Shown here piece by piece: positions 9,733-18,701 of a stretch of 64,000 nucleotides of DNA. The position numbers were made by a program, and so were the translations under genes. Where the stretch lies: positions 1 to 64,000 of the forward strand of contig CAJUAE010000004.1 of NCBI GenBank assembly GCA_910583965.1, written 5' to 3'. The notes under the pieces are model-generated. The model searched no databases. It saw only the letters and a list, made by a program, of their open reading frames with translations, and was not told the DNA's origin. How positions within the stretch are numbered: position 1 is the stretch's first letter; each line of letters begins with the position of its first letter. This stretch comes from an uncultured Lachnospiraceae bacterium. Its GTDB lineage: Bacteria > Bacillota > Clostridia > Lachnospirales > Lachnospiraceae.

Positions 9733-11406
9733 ATGATGGATAAGCGTTTTGATAAGAAGGGTGTGAAGTTCTCAAAAGAGCAAAGGATAGTGTTTGGCGA
9801 CCGTGTAATAAATCCGATTACAAGATTGGATTATCCTGATCCTGATGTGATACGGGTTGGCGATATATATTATATGGTTTCGACAACTATGCATTTTATG
9901 CCGGGTGGAGAGATATTGCGCTCATATGATTTGGTAAATTGGGAACATGCAGCGTTTGTGTATGACCGTTTAGACAGCACACCGATGCAACAGTTGGAAG
10001 GAACACAAAATATTTATGGCAAGGGTATGTGGGCGGCTTCTCTACGGTTTTATAAGAATATATTTTATGTTTGTTTCGTCGCAAATGACACAGGAAAGAC
10101 TTATTTGTATACATCAGAATCAATTGTGGGACCATGGAAAAAGCAATATATTGAAGGTTTTTACCATGACTGTTCTCTTTTGTTTGACGAGGATAATGTG
10201 TATATTGCATATGGAAACAAGAATATTTATATCACACAGCTCAATGCGGAACTGACAGCTCCTCTTATGGGTGGCTTGCATCGTTTGGCGGTTAGTGATG
10301 CAGGACATCCAGGGCTTGGTTATGAGGGAACACACTTTTACAAAATAAATGGAAAATATTATTTGTTTTTAATTCACTCATTACGAGATAGGTGGATGCG
10401 TACAGAGGCTTGTTTTGTGGCTGATTCTATTGATGGTGTGTTTACAGGTGGAGATGTTTTGGTCGATGATAGAGGATATTGTGGTCAAGGTGTAGCGCAG
10501 GGAGGAATTGTTGACACGCCTGATGGAAAGTGGTATGCGATGTTGTTTCAGGACCATGGTGCAGTTGGCAGAATCCCTGTGTTAGTACCTGTTAGATGGG
10601 AGGCAGGGTATCCTGTGTTTGGGGAGAATAAGCAGATTCCACAACAGTTTGAAGCGCCGTTGTCATACGAGAGTGTGGATTATGAGTATGAACCGCTTGT
10701 ACAGAGTGACGATTTTAGAAAAGTGTCAGGGCTTTCAGAAGAAAAGGAGTATGAGCGATATGGTTGTTATGGTCTGAAAAGTGTGTGGCAATTTAATCAC
10801 GAGCCAGATCTGCGCCTAGTCAAGCAGAATACAGAACAGGGGATTCTCTGGATTGAAACAGGAAAAGTATGTCAAAGTTTGTTGTATGCGACAAATATAT
10901 TAACACAGCGTATGATTTTTCCGTGTTGTGCGGGAGAGGTGACTGTGGAAGCCTCCACTTTGAAAATAGGAGATTATGCAGGACTCTGTGCATTGCAAGG
11001 ATGTTATGGCATGGTTGCGGTGACACAAAGAGAGGATGGATTTTATGTTATAATGAAAAGTAAGATAGCCGTAAATGACACTGTGCAGATGACACAAGAG
11101 GAGACCATAGAAGAAACAGAATGGGAAGTAGTACGAATAAGACAAAATACAGTGCGATTGCGAATTGAAGTGAATTTTGCGCAGATGAAGGACGAGGCGA
11201 AGTTTTTTTATTATGATGAAGAATACGATTGCGATAGTAAGAGTGGCAGCGGTGTATGGAAGCAGATTGGCATTGTGCAGAAATTGCATTTTGGGTTAGA
11301 CCATTTTGTAGGTTGCCGATTTGGATTGTTTGTATATGCCACAAAGGAGACGGGCGGCAAGGCAGGATTTGTCGGATTTCGGTATGATATGACTAGCAAC
11401 TGCTAA
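9733..11406 (+). CDS. GH43 beta-xylosidase (two-domain type)
   Basis: A 557-residue protein starting at 9733 (an adjacent ATG at 9736 is possible); the ribosome site is AGAGGAAA. The base Asp lies in YPDPDVI near residue 36, the second Asp in FYHDCSLLF near residue 140, and the acid Glu in GYEGTHFY near residue 197. The last 200 residues form the beta-sandwich domain typical of the long GH43 xylosidases. It is the last gene of the xylan operon. No strong terminator follows; the hairpin-rich repeat block at 11435 may serve. Confidence 0.85.
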   Translation: MMDKRFDKKGVKFSKEQRIVFGDRVINPITRLDYPDPDVIRVGDIYYMVSTTMHFMPGGEILRSYDLVNWEHAAFVYDRLDSTPMQQLEGTQNIYGKGMWAASLRFYKNIFYVCFVANDTGKTYLYTSESIVGPWKKQYIEGFYHDCSLLFDEDNVYIAYGNKNIYITQLNAELTAPLMGGLHRLAVSDAGHPGLGYEGTHFYKINGKYYLFLIHSLRDRWMRTEACFVADSIDGVFTGGDVLVDDRGYCGQGVAQGGIVDTPDGKWYAMLFQDHGAVGRIPVLVPVRWEAGYPVFGENKQIPQQFEAPLSYESVDYEYEPLVQSDDFRKVSGLSEEKEYERYGCYGLKSVWQFNHEPDLRLVKQNTEQGILWIETGKVCQSLLYATNILTQRMIFPCCAGEVTVEASTLKIGDYAGLCALQGCYGMVAVTQREDGFYVIMKSKIAVNDTVQMTQEETIEETEWEVVRIRQNTVRLRIEVNFAQMKDEAKFFYYDEEYDCDSKSGSGVWKQIGIVQKLHFGLDHFVGCRFGLFVYATKETGGKAGFVGFRYDMTSNC

Positions 11407-11434
11407 AAATAACTTTACAATCTTACTTGTCCTT

Positions 11435-11710
11435 ACAATATTATTATTTATGTACACGAGCACCGAACAACTTAAACTAAAAGCGGTTGTGTCGCAGAAA
11501 CAATATTATTATTTATGTACACGAGCACCCAAGTGAAATTTGTCAGCAAACCGATTTATCGGTTCGCTGACGGGTGCTCGGTGTGCGAGTAGGGAAGTAC
11601 CCAATTGCATACGCACACGAAAAGGAACTATGCGACGAAAGCTGTCCGTGTCCGGCGTGCGAGTAAAAAAGTTTACTTCCTTGCTTGATTGCGCACAGAT
11701 GTCCCAAGAG
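11435..11710. repeat. Dispersed double-hairpin repeat, copies 2 (compound)
   Basis: A 30-bp direct repeat (11435-11464 and 11500-11529, ending TGTACACGAGCACC) marks two starts of the element. The second copy is complete: arms CGAGCACCC and GGGTGCTCG enclose GTCAGC/GCTGAC and ACCGAT/ATCGGT, followed by GTGCGAGTAGG. A further partial copy with GTGCGAGTAAAAAAG and TTGCGCACAGA follows up to 11710. Open frames through this block follow the repeat and show no coding character. Confidence 0.75.
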
Positions 11711-11790
11711 AAGTGGAAAGTTTTCTCTGACAAAGATAAATCTATAAATTTAGGAAGGTATAGGTGTAATATACTTGACTTTGAAATCAT

Positions 11791-11886
11791 ATTGGTATAA
11801 TATTGGCTTAAATCTTACATATGTAAGATTTAAGCCAATATTATGATGTTGGGGTCAAAAGGTATTTTGCCCCCTTTGATACCAAT
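11791..11886. other. Nested palindromic element with a perfect 48-bp palindrome
   Basis: An outer inverted repeat, ATTGGTAT (11791-11798) and ATACCAAT (11879-11886), encloses a perfect 48-bp palindrome at 11797-11844 (24-bp arms, no loop). A second hairpin lies at 11851-11874 (GGGGTCAAAA against TTTTGCCCC with one bulge). The rest of the 11407-12044 gap holds the repeat block and about 160 bases of AT-rich upstream DNA for the next gene. A miniature transposable element or a strong bidirectional terminator are both possible. Confidence 0.6.
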
Positions 11887-12044
11887 TACAAAAAGTATTT
11901 TTTCGAGAGTAAAAACGTAGGCGATAAAGGAATACAAAGCAGTGTGTTACGATAAGGTTTTTGACCAAATGCAATTTGAAATTGGAGAAAGAGACAAGTA
12001 TTTTTTTACAGTTTCTAAGAGAGAAAAGAGAGAAGGAAGCAGCT

Positions 12045-14471
12045 ATGTTATGGGAAACGATAGACAGATTTTTTAAAATGCATTTAATAAAAAGAAATAG
12101 AAGGTTACTGCTAGTTGGAATCGTTTATAGCATTGTGTTTATAGTTACTGGTTGTAGTACTAATGATAAATTACCAAAGGTATTAGATATTCGAGTAACA
12201 GCGACAAATAATAAAAATTTTGCTGTATCAAATACCAATGAAATAATAGCGGATAATGAAATTTGTTTTTTAGAGAAAGATGATTCTATTGATGCAGAGA
12301 ATATTGCAGCAATTTATTGTGACATTTATAAGGAAGCTGTAAGAACAAATACGCTGGGCAGCTTAGAAACAAAAAAGCGCATTATTGTAAGACTTGGAGA
12401 GAATGGCTATGTGGCTGTTGACAATGAAAATCAGGTTGACATGGCAGGGTCAGAACAGGCAGTGAAATTTTGTAAATCGATAGAAGAAAAGAAAAATGAT
12501 AGACTTACCATTATAGTGATTATGGATTTGGGCTTTCTAACATTCGATTTGAAAACAAAGGATGGTAATGTAAATATTAACAGAGGATATTATCAATATG
12601 ATAAAAACGGTCGTATCCAAAATAAAAGTACAGTAAATTATCCAGCGAAAGTGTGGCAATACACAGAGGAAGGATATATAATTTTTGAGGGAAACCATTT
12701 TTTAGACGAAAACTTTGTGTTGACATTAAGCGATACATCAGAGCATATCGCATTGCGAATTTTGCCGTTAGACGAAAAATGTAGAGAATTAAACAGGAAG
12801 TTTATTTTTCCAGTTGGCTATAGTCAGAACAATATTTTTCTTACAAATTGGAATGAGGAAGACTTTGCAGATTTAAATTTTTATGATATTTTTGATAAAT
12901 TTTACCCAATTTTATATAGACAGCCTGTTCCTTATGTGGCAAATGAAAATCTAGGAGTTGAAACAATTTATGAGATTCCAGAAGAAATATTTGAAAATGT
13001 TATTATGACATATTTTAATGTGGAGAAAGAACTGCTTCGTTCTAAAACAATTTATCAATCAGAGAAAGCAAGTTATGAATACAGACCACGAGGATTTTAT
13101 GAAGCTGAATATTCTGAGATTCCATATCCAGAAGTAGTAAATTATATAGAAAATGAGGATGGAACAATCACATTAATTATCAATGCGGTATATCCAAATG
13201 AAAATACATCAAAATCTTTTTCGCATAAAATTGTAATTCGCCCATTAAGTGACCATCGTTTTCAATATATATCCAATCAGATACTTTCTGAGGAAGAAAA
13301 TTATGATATATGGTGGCATTCTAAACGTTTCACAGAGAAAGAGTGGAAAGAGATTTCGGAGCCTTCTGTAGAACAATTTAGTGATAATACTGTCAAAGAA
13401 AGCGAGACAGAATCTTCTTTATATTTTCTTCCGCGAGCAGAGAATTGTTTGATAAACGAGGCAGAAAAAATTGAATTAAAAAAAATTGCATTGGCAGCAG
13501 CAGAGCAAGTGAAGGAAGTATATCAAAATATAGAGCTGATAGGGGAATCCTCTTACAGTTCTAATATTAAAGAGTTTACAAAAGAACAATGTCAAGAAGT
13601 TGTAACACTTCTTGGAAAGGAAGGTTGTGTCAGTGTCACGGAAGATACCAATATGGAAAATTATGAGAAAGTTGAGGATTTTTACATGGCATATTTGCAA
13701 AAACGCGATGCTATGGTGACGATATATAATGTAAATCAAGATGGGCTTATTGGAGTGACGACATTTATATATAGAGACAATAAATTACAGACATATTATG
13801 TGGAAATTGGCTGGCAGGAGGGAGGAATACCTGAGATAAAAAATACCTTAGTCAGTGATATTGCAGAGATTAAGCTAACAGAAAAGGGATATTTTATCTA
13901 TGCACATAAAAATTTGATAGTGCATTCTAGTTTGCGCCAATATTGGAGAATAAAACCACTTTCTACAAAATGTAGGGAGTTAACAGCAAAATATGTATAT
14001 GGGTTAAGCTATGTAAATTACAATGTTCTTGTAACAAATTGGGATAGCAATAACGTAGAAGATATTCTAATGCCTTGTATGTTTGAAGATATTTATCGAA
14101 TTTATAGCGGAGAAAATTTAAAGGTGGAAAATTGGAGAATACCGGCAACTATCTATGAGAAGATAATGACAACATACTTTCCAGTATCAATAGAACAATT
14201 GCGAAAAAAGTGTGAATATGACAGTAGTAGCAATAGTTATGCATATGAAATGATATTAGCAAGTCCATACCCACCTTTTGGAGAAGTTGTTGCATATACA
14301 GAAAATTCTGATGGCACAATTACGCTTTATATCGATGGCGTATGGGCAGATTACAATTCAGATTATGCATTTAGAAATAAGATTGTAGTACAACCATTTG
14401 CAGACGGGACATTTCGGTATCTGTCTAATTCAATAGAACAGAAGGAACTAGAAGTGCCAAAGATAAAATAA
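12045..14471 (+). CDS. Lipoprotein with two tandem copies of an unknown domain
   Basis: An 808-residue protein. ATG 12045 is chosen because GAAGGAAG lies just upstream; an in-frame start at 11961 would only add a basic tail. A transmembrane signal followed by the lipobox VTGC (Cys about residue 38) marks it as a lipoprotein on the outer face of the membrane. The mature part is an internal duplication. LDEKCRELNRKF pairs with LSTKCRELTAKY, LTNWN with VTNWD, ENEDGTITL with ENSDGTITL, and KIVIRPL with KIVVQPF. I recall similar Lachnospiraceae proteins of unknown function (possibly DUF6070). It sits directly before a two-component system and export operon, so a sensing or export-related role is possible. 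Confidence 0.75.
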   Translation: MLWETIDRFFKMHLIKRNRRLLLVGIVYSIVFIVTGCSTNDKLPKVLDIRVTATNNKNFAVSNTNEIIADNEICFLEKDDSIDAENIAAIYCDIYKEAVRTNTLGSLETKKRIIVRLGENGYVAVDNENQVDMAGSEQAVKFCKSIEEKKNDRLTIIVIMDLGFLTFDLKTKDGNVNINRGYYQYDKNGRIQNKSTVNYPAKVWQYTEEGYIIFEGNHFLDENFVLTLSDTSEHIALRILPLDEKCRELNRKFIFPVGYSQNNIFLTNWNEEDFADLNFYDIFDKFYPILYRQPVPYVANENLGVETIYEIPEEIFENVIMTYFNVEKELLRSKTIYQSEKASYEYRPRGFYEAEYSEIPYPEVVNYIENEDGTITLIINAVYPNENTSKSFSHKIVIRPLSDHRFQYISNQILSEEENYDIWWHSKRFTEKEWKEISEPSVEQFSDNTVKESETESSLYFLPRAENCLINEAEKIELKKIALAAAEQVKEVYQNIELIGESSYSSNIKEFTKEQCQEVVTLLGKEGCVSVTEDTNMENYEKVEDFYMAYLQKRDAMVTIYNVNQDGLIGVTTFIYRDNKLQTYYVEIGWQEGGIPEIKNTLVSDIAEIKLTEKGYFIYAHKNLIVHSSLRQYWRIKPLSTKCRELTAKYVYGLSYVNYNVLVTNWDSNNVEDILMPCMFEDIYRIYSGENLKVENWRIPATIYEKIMTTYFPVSIEQLRKKCEYDSSSNSYAYEMILASPYPPFGEVVAYTENSDGTITLYIDGVWADYNSDYAFRNKIVVQPFADGTFRYLSNSIEQKELEVPKIK

Positions 14472-14485
14472 AAAACAGAATATTT

Positions 14486-14502
14486 TTTAAGTACATTTCA
14501 AC
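14486..14502 (+). promoter_or_regulatory. Candidate OmpR-type box before the response regulator
   Basis: TTTAAG-TACAT-TTCAAC, two 6-mers in direct repeat at an 11-bp step, about 40 bases before the regulator start. A closely matching TTTAAG-TACAT-TTTAAG lies at 16742-16758, before the export operon. An 8-bp inverted repeat (CAGAATAT at 14476-14483, ATATTCTG at 14511-14518) flanks this copy. Autoregulation by the adjacent response regulator is inferred. Confidence 0.5.
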
Positions 14503-14542
14503 ATAAAGGCATATTCTGAATAAAAAGTAGGAGGTTATTATT

Positions 14543-15211
14543 GTGCGGATTTTGATTGCAGAGGATGAAGTTGAACTTGCAAAAGGATTAAAATTTTTGC
14601 TGGAAAAAAATAAGTTTACAGTGGATATTGTACATGATGGGGCAGATGCTTTAGATTGTTTTCAATGCGTAGAATATGATGTTGTTGTATTGGATATTAT
14701 GATGCCAAAAGTCAATGGTCTAGAAGTGTTGCGCCATATCAGAAAGTGCCGATCATCTGTCCCTGTGCTGATGTTGACAGCTAAGGCGGAGGTGGAGGAT
14801 CGCGTGGTAGGACTTGAGGCAGGAGCGGATGATTATCTTCCAAAACCGTTTGCGACCAAGGAGTTTATTGCCCGTGTTAAAGCACTTTCGCGCAGAAATA
14901 TGGGATATACTGACCTTGTATTATCTTTTGGAGATGTGCAGTTGGACTGTAATCGATATGAACTTTCCTGTAGGGGACAGATAGTGCGCTTGAACAATAA
15001 GGAATTTCAGTTGACAGAGTTATTTTTGCAGCACCCGCATTTTGTTTTTTCTGCGAATCATTTAATGGATAAAATCTGGGGACAGGATTCAGAGGCAGAT
15101 ATGAATGTTGTGTGGACTTATATTGGTTTTGTGCGCAAAAAACTCCGACAGATTGGAAGTAGCGTAGAGATACGAACTGTGCGTGGCGCTGGATATTCGC
15201 TTGAAGGATAG
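14543..15211 (+). CDS. OmpR/PhoB-family response regulator
   Basis: A 222-residue regulator starting with GTG behind a clean AGGAGG. The receiver domain carries the acidic pair EDE at 7-9, phosphoacceptor Asp51 in VVLDIMMP, a Thr at 79 and Lys101 in LPKPF. A winged-helix DNA-binding domain follows (residues 125-220), ending in RTVRGAGYSLEG. The histidine kinase gene follows after 31 bases. Likely targets are this operon itself and the transport operon starting near 16849, because both carry the same direct-repeat box. Confidence 0.93.
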   Translation: MRILIAEDEVELAKGLKFLLEKNKFTVDIVHDGADALDCFQCVEYDVVVLDIMMPKVNGLEVLRHIRKCRSSVPVLMLTAKAEVEDRVVGLEAGADDYLPKPFATKEFIARVKALSRRNMGYTDLVLSFGDVQLDCNRYELSCRGQIVRLNNKEFQLTELFLQHPHFVFSANHLMDKIWGQDSEADMNVVWTYIGFVRKKLRQIGSSVEIRTVRGAGYSLEG

Positions 15212-15242
15212 AACAGAATGAAAAAATAACTGGAGGGTTGGT

Positions 15243-16532
15243 ATGCTAAAAAAGATGCAGCGACGGTTTATTATGGCAGCGATAGCTGCATTTGCTACAG
15301 TAATGTTTGTGTTGGTGGTAGGTATCAACATAGTCAATTATTACAGGACAACCTCAACACAAGATGGTTTGGTGGCAAGTCTTTTAGAGTATGAACAGCG
15401 AGCATATAAACACAGAAAACAGAAAAACATCATGCAAAAAGAGAAACCCAAGGAACATGATCGGAGAACTTCAGCACATTTGGAGCTAGATTTTCCACCA
15501 ATTTCAGAAATGCCTGGAGGCGGACCAGAAGCACGCTTTACCACACGCTTTTTTGCTGTGTATTGTGATATGTCAGAGGAGATTGAAGTTATTTCAAGAG
15601 ATTATATTTATTCCATCGACGAGGAAACAGCCAAAGCATATACAGCGGCAGTTCTTCAAAAAGGCAAGGAAAAAGGGTATTATGGAGATTATCGTTATCA
15701 GGTAAAGATAGATGATACAGGGAGCATTGTGTTGTTTTTGAATGTGACTTCTGCTTTACAGTTTATGAAATCTTTGTTGATTATTTCATTGGTAATAGGA
15801 TTTTCAAGTTTGCTAGTTGTTTTGATCCTTGTCGTGTTTTTTTCACGGTATGCGATTAGACCTTATGTGAAAAATATGGAGCGACAGAAACGTTTTATTA
15901 CAGATGCGGGACATGAACTAAAGACGCCGATTACTTCTATTGCTACCAGCGCTGATATTGCAGCGATGGAATACGAAGGAGATGAATGGATTTCTAATAT
16001 TCAGAAACAGACAGTGCGCCTGACGCGTCTTGTGGGTGAGCTTGTGGCCTTGTCAAGACTAGATGAAGAAATTCCATTTCCAGAAAAAAGTACTTTCTCT
16101 TTGAGTGATGCTGCGTGGGAGACCGCCGAGCCGTTTGCTGTGCGCGCAAAGGCGGAAGGAAAAAATTATTATCAAAATATAGAAGAACAGATAACATTGT
16201 ATGGGGATCGTAATTCTATACAACAGATGATTTCTATTTTGCTTGACAACGCAGTCAAATATTCTGATGAAGATGGAGAGATTTGTCTGGATATTTATCG
16301 AAGACGACGCAAGATTTGGATAGAAGTATCAAATACATGTAATTTGCCAGATAATGTAGATCTAGATAGACTGTTTGACCGTTTTTATCGCGTGGATGAA
16401 TCCCGTTCCACCAATACTGGAGGAACGGGGATTGGATTAGCAATGGCACAAGCAATCGCGGAAACACATAGCGGAAAGATTAAGGTAGAACGCACAGCAG
16501 AGAAAACGATTCGCTTTAAGGTTATTTTTTGA
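15243..16532 (+). CDS. Sensor histidine kinase
   Basis: A 429-residue membrane kinase with ribosome site TGGAGGGT. TM1 is at about 8-30, an extracytoplasmic sensor of about 145 residues follows, and TM2 is at about 176-200. The dimerisation box holds the phosphorylated His224 in DAGHELKTP. The ATPase domain shows an N box (QMISILLDNAVKYS) and a G box (GGTGIGLAMAQAI). The sensor domain is not a recognised family. It pairs with the upstream regulator and presumably senses a signal handled by the following exporter, as in other exporter-linked two-component systems. Confidence 0.93.
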   Translation: MLKKMQRRFIMAAIAAFATVMFVLVVGINIVNYYRTTSTQDGLVASLLEYEQRAYKHRKQKNIMQKEKPKEHDRRTSAHLELDFPPISEMPGGGPEARFTTRFFAVYCDMSEEIEVISRDYIYSIDEETAKAYTAAVLQKGKEKGYYGDYRYQVKIDDTGSIVLFLNVTSALQFMKSLLIISLVIGFSSLLVVLILVVFFSRYAIRPYVKNMERQKRFITDAGHELKTPITSIATSADIAAMEYEGDEWISNIQKQTVRLTRLVGELVALSRLDEEIPFPEKSTFSLSDAAWETAEPFAVRAKAEGKNYYQNIEEQITLYGDRNSIQQMISILLDNAVKYSDEDGEICLDIYRRRRKIWIEVSNTCNLPDNVDLDRLFDRFYRVDESRSTNTGGTGIGLAMAQAIAETHSGKIKVERTAEKTIRFKVIF

Positions 16533-16538
16533 ATTTGT

Positions 16539-16575
16539 AAAAAGAGCATTTACAATAAGTAGAGGCTCTTTTTTT
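16539..16575 (+). terminator. Intrinsic terminator after the histidine kinase
   Basis: Arms AAAAAGAGC and GCTCTTTTT with a run of seven or more T. It separates the two-component genes from the export operon. The repeat copy at 16576 starts directly after the T-run. Confidence 0.75.
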
Positions 16576-16672
16576 GTGTACACCAACGCAGAGAGAAACT
16601 AGACAGCAAAAGCGGCGCGTGAGTAGGAGAAAGAAATTTCTCTATTCGACTGCGCATAGAAATGAAAAGGAA
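16576..16672. repeat. Dispersed double-hairpin repeat, copy 3 (diverged)
   Basis: A degenerate copy beginning TGTGTACACC. It keeps GCAGAGAGAAA, AAAGCGGCGCG, then GTGAGTAGGAGAAAG facing TTTCTCTATTCGAC, and ends TGCGCATAGA. The order of parts matches the fuller copies, but the first hairpin has decayed. Confidence 0.6.
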
Positions 16673-16741
16673 ATAGATAGTTAAAGTTATTCAGGTTAGA
16701 TGTGTGAGTCTCAATTTGTTCAAATAAAAGACACAAATTAT

Positions 16742-16758
16742 TTTAAGTACATTTTAAG
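16742..16758 (+). promoter_or_regulatory. Candidate OmpR-type box before the export operon
   Basis: TTTAAG-TACAT-TTTAAG is a perfect direct repeat of TTTAAG at an 11-bp step, the arrangement bound by OmpR-family dimers. It lies about 105 bases before the short ORF at 16849. The same core occurs at 14486, before the response regulator. Confidence 0.55.
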
Positions 16759-16848
16759 AAATCACAGTATATTGATTAAGAGACGTGAGAAAAGTACTTT
16801 TGTTTTGCACTAATATTAGGATAGATCAGAGGGGCTAGGAGGAATAGT

Positions 16849-16929
16849 ATGAAAAATAAATTTTTCACAAACGAATTTGTTCGTTTTGCAAATATTGTGC
16901 TTACGCATTGTGAACAGAGTTCACATTAA
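16849..16929 (+). CDS. Short leader ORF, 26 codons
   Basis: ATG at 16849 follows CTAGGAGG at ideal spacing and reads MKNKFFTNEFVRF..., ending at TAA 16927. It lies 32 bases before the first adaptor gene. The DNA can fold three times: TGAAAAA/TTTTTCA at 16850-16867, CAAACGAA/TTCGTTTTG after it, and TGTGAAC/GTTCACA near the stop. The first 22 bases recur at 24908-24930 before an AraC gene. A regulatory leader or a true small peptide are both possible. Confidence 0.4.
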   Translation: MKNKFFTNEFVRFANIVLTHCEQSSH

Positions 16930-16961
16930 ATTCGCAGATTTTGGTAAGAATGGAGATTTTT

Positions 16962-18701
16962 ATGGAGCAGAAAGAAAAAACATTGCAAGAGATGGAAGTC
17001 TTGGTGAAAAAACGAAAGTGGAAAAATAGACTAGGAATTGTAGTGGTGACAGCGATTGTTATTGCAATTGCAACAGTAAGTTTAGGCAGTTATATGAAAA
17101 CAAGACAGACTTCTTTAAAAAATGATATGGATGAATTGGATTATACCCAGAATAGAAACACAAATTTTAATAGAGAATCAAGTGTAGTCATGGCAACGGG
17201 AACAACTTCAGTGGGTGTGAAAGCAGTTACTTTTGCAATTGATTTTTTGGAAAACACAAACTTGTATGTGGAAGAAGTCTATTTGAAAAATGGTGACAGC
17301 GTTGAAGCAGGCGATAAATACATAAAATTTACAGACGAAAGTATTGTAGATGCAAGGGAAGAATTAAAGTCTGCGGCATTGAGCGCACAATTAACTTACA
17401 GAAATGCACAAATAACAGATGGGGAGAGCAGGTTACAAGCAAAGTATACTTATGACATGGCAATGCTTGAGGCACAGTTTGCCAAACAAGTCTATGATAA
17501 CACTGTCGCACAGTTAGATGCAGACTATGCGCAGTCTGCAAAAACTTATGAGCAAGCGCAGCAGGAGTATCAAGAGTATCTTGAGCGTGTGCAGAATAAT
17601 ACCTTTTATGATGACTATGATATTGTCAACTTGAAGAAAGCGTATGAGGAGGCAAAGGAACTGTATGCGAACAGAAAAGAATACTGGGAAGTGACAGATG
17701 ATGAGCTGAATAGTGGCTCATCAGAAAATGTAGGAACAGCAGGAGCGATAACGTTAAGTGGTTCAGCGGGAGGAGAAGATGGAGACAAAGGGACATCTAC
17801 TCCCAATGACAATATAGAGTATGCAGATTTTAGCAGTGTGGGAAGACAAGCGAATCAGGATTCTCAGAATGAAAGAAAATGGATTATAAAGACAATCAAT
17901 CTTTTGGAGCAAAAAGTAGAAGATGCAGAGGAAAAATATACGACTGCATGTAAAGAATACGAAAATGAGATAGCATCTGCGGAATTGACACTTCAAAAGC
18001 TTTTGAACAAGCTGGAAACAGCAAGGGAAGATTTTATAGATATGGAGGTGGCTTATCAAAAGCAAAGTTTAGATGCAAAGACTGTTTATCAGACGTCAGT
18101 GGCGAAGGGAGAAACGGCGCAGAATGACTATGATACGCAGCTTGCAAGTTTAAAAGATAGTCTTGATAGGCTGCAAGATGCCCAAAATGAGGCGGATAGC
18201 AATCTTGCCCTGTTTGAAGCGCTTGTCGGGGACGGTTATCTGCATACAGAAGAAAGTGGAACTGTTTTGATGTTAATGGCAGAGCAAGGACAGGTGCTCG
18301 CAGGCGGTAGCATGATATTTGCCTACAATAATCCCGAACAGATTTCAGTGTCTGTATCCGTAAGTCAAGATGACATTGCAAAGTTGTATGTTGGTCAGAC
18401 AGCATCTGTTGTTATCTCTGATGTTGGGACTTACAACGGTGTGATCGAAACAATCAATCCAATTGCTTCATCAAACAGCAGAACCACAGTCAGCTATACT
18501 GTGACAGTAAATTTGCAGGGAGATGTAAGCGGACTTGACGCCAATTTGACAGCGAGCGTGATATTTGGAAAAGATGCACCCGAAACGGCATCATTCAAAG
18601 ATGCGTCCAAAGACCTTGAAAATACCATATTTGATAAAAAGGAGGATGAAAATGGGCAGTCAGGAAGCGCAAACAAAAAAACAGATGACACACAGAACTA
18701 A
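16962..18701 (+). CDS. HlyD/MacA-type adaptor protein 1
   Basis: A 579-residue membrane-anchored adaptor. ATG 16962 is preferred (GGAG six bases upstream) over TTG 16941 or ATG 16950. One TM helix at about 25-47 precedes a biotinyl-lipoyl half (VEEVYLKNGDSVEAGD). A very long helical hairpin interrupted by a Gly/Ser/Thr-rich loop near residue 255-290 follows, then the second lipoyl half (ESGTVLMLMAEQGQVLAGG) and a beta-barrel. In MacAB-like exporters this family links a permease to the outside. It is the first of three successive adaptors. Confidence 0.85.
   Translation: MEQKEKTLQEMEVLVKKRKWKNRLGIVVVTAIVIAIATVSLGSYMKTRQTSLKNDMDELDYTQNRNTNFNRESSVVMATGTTSVGVKAVTFAIDFLENTNLYVEEVYLKNGDSVEAGDKYIKFTDESIVDAREELKSAALSAQLTYRNAQITDGESRLQAKYTYDMAMLEAQFAKQVYDNTVAQLDADYAQSAKTYEQAQQEYQEYLERVQNNTFYDDYDIVNLKKAYEEAKELYANRKEYWEVTDDELNSGSSENVGTAGAITLSGSAGGEDGDKGTSTPNDNIEYADFSSVGRQANQDSQNERKWIIKTINLLEQKVEDAEEKYTTACKEYENEIASAELTLQKLLNKLETAREDFIDMEVAYQKQSLDAKTVYQTSVAKGETAQNDYDTQLASLKDSLDRLQDAQNEADSNLALFEALVGDGYLHTEESGTVLMLMAEQGQVLAGGSMIFAYNNPEQISVSVSVSQDDIAKLYVGQTASVVISDVGTYNGVIETINPIASSNSRTTVSYTVTVNLQGDVSGLDANLTASVIFGKDAPETASFKDASKDLENTIFDKKEDENGQSGSANKKTDDTQN

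Noticed and set aside
11540..11800. 86-residue open frame on the plus strand (and its minus-strand counterpart)
   Set aside because: It lies over the dispersed palindromic repeat, has no ribosome site, and its residues simply follow the repeat.
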